Notes under the pieces: model-generated
Seen by the model: the letters and a program-made list of their open reading frames with translations, nothing else
Told to the model about the DNA's origin: nothing
The model's database searches: none
Made by a program: the position numbers and the translations under genes
Source of the DNA: a virus
IMG/VR virus record: IMGVR_UViG_3300007516_000155
Coordinates: 1-23,579 of that record
DNA length: 23,579 nucleotides
Strand: one strand, 5' to 3'
Shown here: positions 1 to 7,421 of the stretch, one piece after another
How the letters are laid out: each line of letters opens with the position of its first letter
Numbering within the stretch: position 1 is the first letter of the stretch

Positions 1-141
1 AACGGGTGGCGGCCGTGGTTCGCTTCAGACGGGTCGTGCCCGTAACAGCGGTTAGACACTCCACCCCGGCCTTCTCTGTGACACTCGGAGAGTACGGTTG
101 GTCATACACACACACACACACACACAGAAAGCACACACACA
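1..141. other. Left-edge region without a clear gene
   Basis: Nothing here can be assigned firmly. Frame 1 stays open from the left edge to a TAA at 43-45, so bases 1-45 could be the last 14 codons of an upstream gene, but frame 3 is also open through the region and neither can be confirmed. From 106 to 126 there is an uninterrupted AC dinucleotide run, and from 132 to 141 a second CA run that touches the first ATG at 142. I see no convincing promoter hexamers. Confidence 0.4.
106..141 (+). repeat. (CA)n dinucleotide tract touching a start codon
   Basis: An AC run of 21 bases (106-126), the interruption GAAAG (127-131) and a CA run of 10 bases (132-141) lie directly against the ATG at 142. 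Shorter ACACACA stretches recur just before the polymerase gene (about 2091-2101) and before the primase-helicase gene (AGCACACA then ATG at 3930). The tract could lengthen or shorten by replication slippage. It leaves the first gene without a well-placed purine-rich ribosome binding site; the only candidate, AGAAAG, is about ten bases upstream of the ATG. Confidence 0.85.
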
Positions 142-1146
142 ATGACTGATGAATTCTGGGACGGCTTCGCAGGCCGGACCGACTCCGCAACCTTTCAGCG
201 GCACCCGACGAGCGGTGCGCCGTACGTCAACCACCCGACGAAGCGGACCCTGAAAGGTCTGCCGTCTCGGGTCCAGTACGGCCGACCGAGCTCGGCGTAC
301 GCACAGATCGACCAGCGGTTCAACCTTGAAAAGTGGAGCCAGCGAGAGGTGCTCGTTGGGGCTATCACGATGCTGATGACCGGTGAGATCCTGCCCGACG
401 ACCTCGGCATCATCTCCGAGTTCAATCGCGACGACGTCGACCACAAGAAGGCGCTCGATCGTCTCTGCGTGATGGCCAAAGACCGCAGCGGTTCAATGAT
501 CGCAGCGGAGCACGGCACTCACCATCACCTCACGACCGAGGACGGCGACAACGAGGTCGACATCATCGGGCGACTTCGTGCCGGGGAGCGGCTGGGTGTC
601 AGTGCCTCCGTCACCGAGGCCGTGCTCCGAGCCTGGGACCGTTTGATCGATGAGTACGATCTGGAGATCCTGTCGGTCGAGCAGCCCGTGGTCGACGACG
701 AGTTCAACCTCGCTGGCACCCTTGACCGTACCGCCAGGCTCGGACGCGATCTCACGTTCCAGACCGACGACGGGCCCGTCACGATCCCCGCCGGTACTGT
801 GATCGTGCTCGACCTCAAGACGGGCAAGCTCAAGGTCGACCGCAACGATCGACCGATGTACTGGCACGGTTACGCCGTGCAGGTGGCCAGCTACGCCAAG
901 TCCAGGCCGTACACCGTTGGCACCGAGGAGCGGGCCCGCTGGTCACGCCGACCGTCGCGGAAGCACGCACTGATCGCCCACCTGCTCGTGTCCGACGACA
1001 GGGTCGAAGCGAGACTTATCTACGTCAACTTGAGCGCCGGGATATCGGCGCTCCACATCATCAAGCGGGCCAAGGCGTACGCCAAGCGCAACGACGTGTT
1101 CAGCCACGCCGGGCCCGCTCTCGTCACCGAGTCGGTGGCGTCATGA
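142..1146 (+). CDS. PD-(D/E)XK exonuclease (Cas4/RecB-like)
   Basis: This 334-residue protein has the signature of PD-(D/E)XK nucleases of the RecB/Cas4 type. GTLD (about residues 192-195) supplies the first acidic residue, VIVLDLKTGK (about 220-229) is the D-x-K catalytic motif, and a QVASYA segment about 20 residues later matches the Q-x3-Y motif. In phages such enzymes resect DNA ends for recombination or replication, in the cytoplasm of the infected cell. I see none of the cysteines that would form a Cas4 iron-sulphur cluster. The ATG at 142 directly follows a CA repeat and has no strong ribosome binding site. The gene overlaps the next one by 4 bases (ATGA), so they are translationally coupled. 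The fold assignment is fairly sure; the exact biochemical role is inferred. Confidence 0.8.
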   Translation: MTDEFWDGFAGRTDSATFQRHPTSGAPYVNHPTKRTLKGLPSRVQYGRPSSAYAQIDQRFNLEKWSQREVLVGAITMLMTGEILPDDLGIISEFNRDDVDHKKALDRLCVMAKDRSGSMIAAEHGTHHHLTTEDGDNEVDIIGRLRAGERLGVSASVTEAVLRAWDRLIDEYDLEILSVEQPVVDDEFNLAGTLDRTARLGRDLTFQTDDGPVTIPAGTVIVLDLKTGKLKVDRNDRPMYWHGYAVQVASYAKSRPYTVGTEERARWSRRPSRKHALIAHLLVSDDRVEARLIYVNLSAGISALHIIKRAKAYAKRNDVFSHAGPALVTESVAS

Positions 1147-1373
1147 GCTTGATGACAGGCCGCCAGGCCGCAGGCCAGGTAGATAAAGCGTTCGAGGCTG
1201 GGCGCACCGCTGGCGCAACCACCCCGCTGACGGACAGCAACTACAACCCGTACGCCGATTACACACGGTGGGAACAGACGCTCAACCGTGAGTGGAGCGC
1301 TGGGTATCAGAGGGGCCGCCGGGAACGTCGGGACGAGATCACCGCAGCATGGACGGAACTCGACGACTCATGA
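1143..1373 (+). CDS. Rmf/CrpP-like small protein
   Basis: The 76-residue product contains a GRQAAGQVDKAFEAG segment, then NPYADYTRW and a closing W-x2-GY-x2-GR. This spacing (A-x3-AF-x2-G, then NPY, then W-x2-G-[YW]-x2-G) resembles the ribosome modulation factor/CrpP family, small proteins that are common in phage genomes. Their phage role is not established; they have been linked to ribosome binding or to nucleic-acid metabolism. The start is the ATG overlapping the stop of the exonuclease gene, and the end overlaps the next ATG (ATGA at 1370). It therefore sits in the replication operon. The family call rests on the motif pattern only. Confidence 0.5.
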   Translation: MSLMTGRQAAGQVDKAFEAGRTAGATTPLTDSNYNPYADYTRWEQTLNREWSAGYQRGRRERRDEITAAWTELDDS

Positions 1374-1942
1374 CCATCGACGCATTCTTCTCAGCGGTGC
1401 CAGACAGATCAGACTGTCACGCCTGCGACGGAACGGGCACAGATCTTCTCTTCGGGGACGACTGTGCTATCTGCAAACAATCACCGGAGCAGCAGATCTC
1501 CGAACCACGGGACACGCCACCGGCAAACGCCGACGCCTCTGCCCCAAACCAAACAAAGAAGGAAGTAACAACAATGCCTAATTTCTGGGACGACGCAGAA
1601 GTGCAGAAGGCCGCAACGAGCGGTTCCTACATCAAGTTCATCACCGAGGGCGACAATAAGTCGGGCGTAATCGGCAACCTCAGCACACGGGTGTTCGACT
1701 TTGACACGGCTAACGAGCGGACGGCGGTCGAGATCGCGTTTACGGACGGATCGATCTTGACCGCTGGTCAAGTCAAACTGATGCAGGTGCTCTCCGAGCT
1801 GCGGCCCGCTCACGGCGATCACATCGAGATCACTCTCGGCCGTATCGAAAAGCGTGGGAACAAGACCCTGAAGCACTGGATCGTCACGCACACCAACAGC
1901 GATGGTGAGGCATTTACCATCGATCAAACAGCAGAGGGCTGA
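1370..1942 (+). CDS. Zinc-finger plus putative ssDNA-binding protein
   Basis: From the ATG at 1370, which overlaps the previous stop, the product is 190 residues. Residues 15-37 carry CHACDGTG and then CAIC, a four-cysteine zinc ribbon of DnaJ type. A Pro/Thr/Gln-rich linker follows to about residue 68. The last 122 residues (from M69, ATG at 1574) look like a compact beta-rich domain (SGSYIKFITEGD, TAGQVKLMQVL, KRGNKTLKHW) similar to small OB-fold-like proteins encoded beside phage polymerases. The ATG at 1574 has its own ribosome binding site (GAAGGAAG, 1558-1565), so a short product from 1574 may be the main or a second product. DNA binding is inferred from the domain pattern and from the polymerase downstream. 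Confidence 0.6.
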   Translation: MTIDAFFSAVPDRSDCHACDGTGTDLLFGDDCAICKQSPEQQISEPRDTPPANADASAPNQTKKEVTTMPNFWDDAEVQKAATSGSYIKFITEGDNKSGVIGNLSTRVFDFDTANERTAVEIAFTDGSILTAGQVKLMQVLSELRPAHGDHIEITLGRIEKRGNKTLKHWIVTHTNSDGEAFTIDQTAEG

Positions 1943-1952
1943 TCAGCTCTCC

Positions 1953-1982
1953 GCCCCGTCGACGGTCGAACGTCGGCGGGGC
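1953..1982 (+). terminator. GC-rich hairpin after the SSB-like gene
   Basis: The arms 1953-1964 (GCCCCGTCGACG) and 1971-1982 (CGTCGGCGGGGC) pair over 12 positions with one T-G wobble around a GTCGAA loop, starting 11 bases after the stop codon. No T-tract follows. It may act as an attenuator or an mRNA-stabilising hairpin rather than a full intrinsic terminator. It is the only clear structure in the 171-base gap before the polymerase gene. Confidence 0.5.
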
Positions 1983-2113
1983 ACCGTGCACGCCACCTCG
2001 GCCAGCAATCGCCGGTCGTGAAGCCTCTGCAGCGAACCCCTCGCCGTCCGTCTTGTCGTGTCGGGACTGACTTCGATGTCATGCGAGGGACCACACACAC
2101 ATGGAGAGTGCAC

Positions 2114-3907
2114 ATGAACAGCTACACCGCCAGTTTCGGAAAGATCGACGGCGACCAGTCGACGTACACGGTCGGCGATGGTGACGCCGCTGTTCGCCTC
2201 GTCCGATCAACGCCCTCGGTCGCCGTCGACATCGAGACGGCCGGGCTCGGTATCGACGCCCACAACATCAAGGCCGTCGTGATCTCGTCGACCGACCACG
2301 CACATATCCTCAACCCCGTCGCCAACAAGCGGGCCATCGTGTCGTGCCTGCTGGAGGCGAGCGAGATGTCGTTCCACAACGCACCGTTCGACGTTCCCCT
2401 GCTGGTTGCAGCGGGGCTGATGAACATCGACCGCATCGACCGAGTGTTCGACACCCTTGTGGCGGCCCGAATGGCCATGCCGGGGTTCGCGTCCAAGGGA
2501 CTCGGAGCGACTTGCGAGCGTCACCTCGGCGTGGGGTACGTTCTCGCCAAGGACCAGCTCGCCGCATCGTTCAGGGCCCTGACCGGCAAGTCAAAGGCAG
2601 TGATGTTCAAAGAGCTCGGAATGTTCAGCGACCCCTACTGCAGTTACGCCGGGTTCGACGGGATCATGACCGCTCGGCTACGCACCGTTCTGCCCGATGC
2701 CGTGCACGCCTGGACACACGACCACTCGTTCAACCGAACAGACGTCGACGCCTACGCCCTGCTTGAGCGTGAGCAGATCGTCAACAGACTGCTCGTTGCT
2801 CGGGCCTCTGTGGGCATCGAGATCGACTATGAGGTGGTCGACGAGCTGCAGGCAGAGATGCGCTCCACGATGCACCGGTGCGACGCCGTGCTCGCTTCGT
2901 ACGGCATCGACACCGACCTGAGTCGCGACGCCATCAAGAAGGCGGCGATGTGGGCGCTCGACCGAGAGGGCAAGATCGGCAAGGGCCACCGCCGACTGAG
3001 CGACCATCAGCCCTCGGCCGACAAGAAGTTCCTGGAGCGCATAGACCACCCGATCAGCGATGCACTCTCGGAGCGCTCAAGGGCGGCCCGGTTCCACGAC
3101 GACTACGCCGAGAAGCTCAGCGACCTCTCACAGTTCGACAACAGGATCCGCCCCACCGTCAACGTGATGGCCGCCGTAACGGGCCGCATGTCTATCGGCA
3201 ACCCGCCGCTACAGCAGTTCCCAGGAAACGTCCGGCGCATGATGCGCTTCGACGCACCCGTCACCAGCATGGACTGGTCGAGCATCGAGCCTGTGTTCGC
3301 CGGGAACGTGTTCGGCGAGAAAGAGTGGATCGCCGGGTTCGAAGCCGGTGGAGATCTGTACACGCCCGTGGCCGAGGCGGCCGGGGTCGACCGCAAGACG
3401 GCCAAGGTCATTCTGCTCGCCCAGCTTTACGGTCAGGGCCACACGTCCCTCGGGGTAGCGCTCGGAGTTTCGCCCGAGGACGCCAAGACGCTCATCTCAA
3501 GGGTCATGGAGCCTCTATCGGGCATTACGGCGGGTAGCGAGGCTCTCAGGACCGTCTCAGAGCGTTTTGGCAAGGTCCAGACCGTGAGCGGGCGCATCGT
3601 GCCACAGCCCGTCGACCACGCCACCGGCAACAACCGGTTCAAGGGCTACATCGGCACGAATCACTTCGTGCAAGGGAGCTGCTACGACCTACTGTCCGAG
3701 TCGATCGCCGCAATGCACCGGGCCGGGCTCGGTGGGGAACTCCACATGGCCGTGCACGACGAGCTCGTCGTGTCGACCGACGCCGCCGACGAGGTTGAGC
3801 AGATAATGCTCAAGCCGCCGCCCGAGTTCGTCGAGATGGCGGGCCGGGCCCCGAAGCTGCGCGTCGGCCGTGTCGACCTCGGCCACCACTGGGAAGACAC
3901 ACACTAA
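2114..3907 (+). CDS. Family A DNA polymerase with 3'-5' exonuclease
   Basis: The 597-residue protein is a DNA polymerase I-type replicase. VAVDIETAGL (D39, E41) is the first motif of a DnaQ-like 3'-5' exonuclease domain. The polymerase motifs follow in order: motif A SMDWSSIEP (D387), motif B DRKTAKVILLAQLYGQG (K431, Y439) and motif C VHDE (D549). There is no room for the 5' nuclease domain of bacterial Pol I, as is normal for phage enzymes. The frame is open upstream to 2018, but I chose the ATG at 2114 because GGAGAG lies just before it and the upstream codons read as non-coding. The genes for a single-strand-binding candidate and a primase-helicase flank it, so it is very probably the phage replicative polymerase. 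Confidence 0.93.
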   Translation: MNSYTASFGKIDGDQSTYTVGDGDAAVRLVRSTPSVAVDIETAGLGIDAHNIKAVVISSTDHAHILNPVANKRAIVSCLLEASEMSFHNAPFDVPLLVAAGLMNIDRIDRVFDTLVAARMAMPGFASKGLGATCERHLGVGYVLAKDQLAASFRALTGKSKAVMFKELGMFSDPYCSYAGFDGIMTARLRTVLPDAVHAWTHDHSFNRTDVDAYALLEREQIVNRLLVARASVGIEIDYEVVDELQAEMRSTMHRCDAVLASYGIDTDLSRDAIKKAAMWALDREGKIGKGHRRLSDHQPSADKKFLERIDHPISDALSERSRAARFHDDYAEKLSDLSQFDNRIRPTVNVMAAVTGRMSIGNPPLQQFPGNVRRMMRFDAPVTSMDWSSIEPVFAGNVFGEKEWIAGFEAGGDLYTPVAEAAGVDRKTAKVILLAQLYGQGHTSLGVALGVSPEDAKTLISRVMEPLSGITAGSEALRTVSERFGKVQTVSGRIVPQPVDHATGNNRFKGYIGTNHFVQGSCYDLLSESIAAMHRAGLGGELHMAVHDELVVSTDAADEVEQIMLKPPPEFVEMAGRAPKLRVGRVDLGHHWEDTH

Positions 3908-3929
3908 TGACACAACAAGGGAGCACACA

Positions 3930-6680
3930 ATGACACGCATCTTCACTGACATCTTCGGTATGGGGTCGCCGGTCCCCGGCGAGGGCCCCGAGATCGACAT
4001 ACGACGAGTGGCCATGGAGGCCACGAAGCACGGCTACGGCATCGTGCCGGTCAAGCCCCTCGGCAAGAAGCCGCTCTGCACGCTGACACGTATCGAGCGC
4101 AAGAAGAACGGCGCAGCGCACAACTGCTCGACCTACCACGCCATCACCGACCCGAGGGATGCCGACCGGGTATTCGCCAGAATGCAGCGCGAGATCCACA
4201 AGGGCGATCCCGGCCTGAACATCAACCTCGGCATCGTGGCCGGGCCGTCGCGTCTGATCAACATCGACGCCGACACGCCCGAGTCTGTTGCAGCGTTCCA
4301 GGAGCTGTGGCCGGGAGCGCCGAACGTACGCACGCCGGGCGCATTTCGCGATGGCGTGTGGAAACACTCGGACGGCGGCCACTGGTATTTCGATCTGCCC
4401 GAGGGCGTCGTCCTGCCGTCCCTGACCACGAAGCACCGCTACGAGGGCGCTGACATCCGCTGGGGCATGCAGATGGCCGTAGCACCGCCCAGCGTGCGTG
4501 AGGAGGGCCCGTACCGGGCGCAGGGAGACATTCCGAACGTACCGGCGTTCCTGCTTGAGATGATCGCTGACATCGACGCCACCGCCCGGCGTAAGCAGGC
4601 CGATCTGTCCGACAGGTTCGTCAACGACAAGGTCGCCAGCTGGTCGGTCATCACGCCGTGGGCGCATCTCCTGGTGCCTGATGGCTGGGACGCCACCGGC
4701 AAGGACGATATGACCTGTGGGTGCCCGGTGTGGGAGAAGCCGGGCGGTGGGTCCACCAGTGACCGCTCGGCCGTGGCGCACGGTGTCGACTGCCGCTCGG
4801 AGCGGTACGAGAACGTCGAAGGCCACGCCCCGCTGCACTGGTTCACTGACGAGCCGCCCCCCGGCCTCACTGCGTACAGCGCCGTCAACGGGTCGAGTCA
4901 GACCGTCACCAAGCTGCAGTACGTGGCCTGGATGCACCACGGTGGCGACATCGACAAGGCCAAAGTGGCCCTCGGATTGACCAACGATACGACCTCATTC
5001 TGGTTCGATTCGAACATGCGTTCTGCCACGTATCATGACACTAACGTGCCAGTTGATCCAGTAGCTGTAAAACCCCTGCTAGATCCACGTATTTCACGTA
5101 TATACGTGGAATCGTACGTGGACGACCCCTCAGTACGTGAAAAACCCCTGCTAGATGCACCTATTTCGACCCCAATATCACGTACGAGGCACCCTGAAAT
5201 ACCCCCCTTTAACCCCCCATTCGTACGTGAAGGCATCCCCGTCCTGGACCAGGCCCTGGACGAGGGCCCCCTGCTAGATGCGGGCGACATCGGTGACTTT
5301 GTCCAGGAAAGCCTTGTCAAACGTTTCGCCCAGCTTGGTAGGCCCGTGACCGAAGAGCTGTTGAGGGAGACCATGGCCCTCGCTGCGGTTCACCTGACTA
5401 ATCGGGTGGTCAAGGGAGCGCTCGACGACGCCGAACGTAGGAAGTTGACCCCGGCTCGTCACGAGCCGACGATGCTGGAGGCGTGGGACTGTGACGTCGA
5501 GGAGGCGACCCCCAGCATCCTGCAGATCGACGGTTCGCACCTGCTCTACCGTGGGCGCACCAACCTGCTGTTCGGTCGGAGAGGGTCGTGCAAGACGTGG
5601 GTAGCGATGTTGGCGTGCCTGGACGGGATCAGGCAAGGTGGCCGGTCGTGCTACATCGATCTGGAGGACACGCTCCCGGCGATGCGTTCGCGGTTCGAAA
5701 CGACCCTGGGCATCGACATGCGCCCCGCCATCGAAAGGGGCCAGTTCCTGTGGCGTCGGCTCCCTTCGCTGGATTCAGCGTCGATGCCCGATCTCATCAA
5801 CGAGCTGGCCGCTTACGACGTCGTCGTGTTCGACGTGTTGTCTCGGATGGTCGGCCGTCTCGGTGGCGACGTCAACACGGGCAACACCGAGACGATGGCA
5901 CTGTTCGACCAGTTGTTCGATCCCCTTGCCGATCGCGGTGTGTGTGTGCTCATTCTGGCGCACCCCAACAAGGCCGGTCAGAAGAAGTCTGTCGACATCG
6001 AGGAGCTAGAGCCCGCCGGTGGCGCAAAGACGATGGACAACCTGAGCGGGCACGCCATTGCCCTACGCCCGATACGTCAGCTCACCAAGGAGAATTCGAC
6101 GAACGCCGAGATCCACTTGATCTCTAAGAAGGACCGCTCGGGCAACTTCATCGAGGACGCCGTCATCGGGGCGCTGCGCTCTAGCGCCGGGGTCAGCGCC
6201 GGGCGAGTCTGCACCGATCTCAAGATCACCCGTAACGTGACCTCGGCGGAGGATCTCTCCATCAAGGCCGGGGAGGCCGTCATGGAGCTCCTGGAGGGCC
6301 ACACAACGATGCCGGTGCGTGTGATCGATATCGAGCTGCCGGGCTACCTGTCCGATCTTCGAGGTGTGGCGCTCAGGGCGCTCCACGACAGCGGCCGGGT
6401 GGTGCTGTACGGTGACACGGTGATGTTGGTGGGGGCTTCGATCGTGACGCACGACATTCCGGTGCAGACGCGTATCGTTGACGGCCTTATGAAGAAGCCG
6501 GGCGAGTGGTACGCAACGAGCGATACGCGCTCCCTGGCCGGTTCCCGCAACGGCAGTCCGGTGATAAACGACGCCATCAACCTTCTCGTTCAAATGGGCG
6601 TAATTGAATCTCGTACCATCGAGATATCTGGGGGCCGGGAGGGCGTCCAGTACCGATACAAGCAAGAGGAGCAGACATGA
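3930..6680 (+). CDS. Primase-polymerase/helicase fusion protein
   Basis: This 916-residue protein joins an archaeo-eukaryotic-type primase-polymerase domain (residues about 20-220; GIVPVKPLGKKP near the start and INIDADTPES with D113/D115 as the probable metal ligands) to a RecA-like ATPase of the hexameric helicase type. Its Walker A is GRRGSCKT (549-556) and Walker B is VVVFD (D635), with a helix-rich, winged-helix-like C-terminus. The start at 3930 has AAGGGAG just upstream; an earlier in-frame ATG at 3870 overlaps the polymerase gene and is less likely. A linker at about residues 366-450 is AT-rich, repetitive and poor in recognisable fold; its DNA carries the candidate origin described separately. 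The protein probably primes and unwinds phage DNA for the adjacent polymerase. The stop overlaps the next ATG. Confidence 0.88.
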   Translation: MTRIFTDIFGMGSPVPGEGPEIDIRRVAMEATKHGYGIVPVKPLGKKPLCTLTRIERKKNGAAHNCSTYHAITDPRDADRVFARMQREIHKGDPGLNINLGIVAGPSRLINIDADTPESVAAFQELWPGAPNVRTPGAFRDGVWKHSDGGHWYFDLPEGVVLPSLTTKHRYEGADIRWGMQMAVAPPSVREEGPYRAQGDIPNVPAFLLEMIADIDATARRKQADLSDRFVNDKVASWSVITPWAHLLVPDGWDATGKDDMTCGCPVWEKPGGGSTSDRSAVAHGVDCRSERYENVEGHAPLHWFTDEPPPGLTAYSAVNGSSQTVTKLQYVAWMHHGGDIDKAKVALGLTNDTTSFWFDSNMRSATYHDTNVPVDPVAVKPLLDPRISRIYVESYVDDPSVREKPLLDAPISTPISRTRHPEIPPFNPPFVREGIPVLDQALDEGPLLDAGDIGDFVQESLVKRFAQLGRPVTEELLRETMALAAVHLTNRVVKGALDDAERRKLTPARHEPTMLEAWDCDVEEATPSILQIDGSHLLYRGRTNLLFGRRGSCKTWVAMLACLDGIRQGGRSCYIDLEDTLPAMRSRFETTLGIDMRPAIERGQFLWRRLPSLDSASMPDLINELAAYDVVVFDVLSRMVGRLGGDVNTGNTETMALFDQLFDPLADRGVCVLILAHPNKAGQKKSVDIEELEPAGGAKTMDNLSGHAIALRPIRQLTKENSTNAEIHLISKKDRSGNFIEDAVIGALRSSAGVSAGRVCTDLKITRNVTSAEDLSIKAGEAVMELLEGHTTMPVRVIDIELPGYLSDLRGVALRALHDSGRVVLYGDTVMLVGASIVTHDIPVQTRIVDGLMKKPGEWYATSDTRSLAGSRNGSPVINDAINLLVQMGVIESRTIEISGGREGVQYRYKQEEQT
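5027..5229. repeat. Cluster of eight CACGTA/TACGTG sites (candidate origin)
   Basis: CACGTA occurs at 5027, 5086, 5095 and 5179 and its complement TACGTG at 5103, 5115, 5134 and 5224, eight copies in 203 bp where chance predicts about 0.1. Several extend to GTACGTGA/TCACGTAC. The copies fall in different codon phases of the primase-helicase gene (TAC GTG, GTA CGT G, CA CGT A), so protein sequence does not explain them. The surrounding 100 bp (5031-5130) has 47% GC by hand count, well below the neighbouring genes. The likely role is binding of an initiator, perhaps the encoded protein itself; this is inference. Confidence 0.65.
5069..5281 (+). repeat. Direct repeats CCCCTGCTAGAT in primase-helicase linker
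   Basis: A 27-bp unit at 5069-5095 is repeated at 5141-5167 with two mismatches, 72 bp apart. A shorter third copy sharing CCCCTGCTAGATGC lies at 5268-5281. All three are in the same codon phase and encode KPLLDPRIS, KPLLDAPIS and GPLLDAG. They alternate with the CACGTA sites and may be part of the same candidate origin. A repeat selected at the protein level cannot be ruled out for this set. Confidence 0.75.
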
Positions 6681-6766
6681 AATTAGTAACGGCCTTACTG
6701 GCCACGGTGGGCGTCGTAGGGGTCGTCCTGAGCGCTGTGTTCGTCTACGAGCTGCTGGCACCGTGA
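6677..6766 (+). CDS. 29-residue single-pass membrane peptide
   Basis: The ATG at 6677 overlaps the primase-helicase stop (ATGA) and is preceded by AAGAGGAG at an ideal distance. The product starts MKLVTALLATVGVVGVVL and consists almost wholly of one hydrophobic segment (about residues 3-25) with a lysine at the N-terminus and ELLAP at the C-terminus. Its stop overlaps the GTG of the next gene (GTGA). The tight packing on both sides supports real translation. Function is unknown; small membrane peptides of this type are common in phage operons. Confidence 0.6.
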   Translation: MKLVTALLATVGVVGVVLSAVFVYELLAP

Positions 6767-7143
6767 ACACGCACACAAAGGGCAGTGTGTGGCGTAGGGC
6801 CACACAGCAATGGCTCAACGAGCTGGGCGCTCACACAAGGTTCCGCTCCATCGGCGAGGCGGGGGACGACATCACGGCCAAGCTGGGAGATACCGAATAC
6901 AGCGTGGAATGCAAGAACGTGAAGAGCATCACGCTGTCGTCGTTCGTTGACCAGGCGAACGGTAACGCTCTGGCCCACCAGGTGCCGGTGGTCTTCATCA
7001 AGCGGAGGGGCCGGGTGGGTGTGGGTGACGGCTATGTTGTGATGAGCGCCGATCATTGGGCTAGGATGGCGCTCGTGTGTGCTACCGCACCGCCCCTCGC
7101 TCCCCCAGGCGATGTGGGCGGTGCTGGGGCCGGGGGGTCATAG
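6763..7143 (+). CDS. Holliday-junction-resolvase-like PD-(D/E)XK nuclease
   Basis: Starting at the GTG at 6763 that overlaps the preceding stop, the product has 126 residues. KGSVWRRATQQWLNELG is the N-terminal helix typical of Hjc-like resolvases, GDDI supplies the first metal-binding aspartate, and VECKN gives the E-x-K motif. DQAN then comes before the strand VPVVFIKRRG. This order matches small archaeal-type Holliday junction resolvases and related phage nucleases. It would cut branched intermediates before packaging or during recombination. The C-terminal 20 residues are Pro/Gly/Ala-rich and probably disordered. The reading frame is open further upstream, but that part lies inside the primase-helicase and membrane-peptide genes. 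The stop TAG overlaps the next GTG. Confidence 0.7.
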   Translation: MNTHTKGSVWRRATQQWLNELGAHTRFRSIGEAGDDITAKLGDTEYSVECKNVKSITLSSFVDQANGNALAHQVPVVFIKRRGRVGVGDGYVVMSADHWARMALVCATAPPLAPPGDVGGAGAGGS

Positions 7144-7421
7144 TGCCCGCCCTCGACCGTAGCCATTACAGCGGCACGTTCCAGAAGGACGCTAGGCGTG
7201 TACGCAAGGCTGCGTACGCCGATCCCTCCACCGTGTGCCCCACCTGCGGCTTGACACTGGAGCAGGCCCAGGTGGGGGCGCGTACCCCCGTCACATGGGA
7301 CGCTGGCCACATGCTCGATGGTGTTAAGGGCTCACCGCTGATCGCTCAGCACTCAAGCTGTAATCGAAGGGCCGGAGCGCGTGCCGGAAACGCCAAGCGG
7401 GGCAGCGGATACGGCTGGTAG
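7143..7421 (+). CDS. HNH endonuclease
   Basis: The product is 92 residues from the GTG at 7143, which overlaps the previous stop (TAGTG). It contains CPTCG (residues about 37-41), WDAGH with the catalytic histidine, and the terminal HSSCNRRAG in which H and N complete the HNH motif; the two CxxC-type pairs would bind a structural zinc. HNH proteins encoded next to terminase genes often assist cleavage at cos sites, and the terminase genes follow after a non-coding gap. A role in packaging is therefore the favoured inference, with a role in recombination as the alternative. Confidence 0.82.
   Translation: MPALDRSHYSGTFQKDARRVRKAAYADPSTVCPTCGLTLEQAQVGARTPVTWDAGHMLDGVKGSPLIAQHSSCNRRAGARAGNAKRGSGYGW

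Noticed and set aside
52-444. 130-codon minus-strand frame containing a Cys-Val repeat
   Set aside because: The Cys-Val run is only the translated CA repeat, and the rest is antisense to the exonuclease gene.
2076-2117. 13-codon leader ORF whose TGA overlaps the polymerase ATG
   Set aside because: It has no ribosome binding site, and such short ORFs arise often by chance; noted only because of the ATGA overlap.
3810-4940. 376-codon open frame on the minus strand
   Set aside because: It is antisense to the primase-helicase and polymerase genes, which have clear motifs; its sequence is Arg/Val/Gly-rich without domains, as expected for a shadow of GC-rich coding DNA.
5003-5015. GTTCGATTCGAAC resembling a tRNA T-arm
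   Set aside because: It is a 13-bp palindrome inside the primase-helicase frame; no acceptor, D or anticodon arms fit around it.
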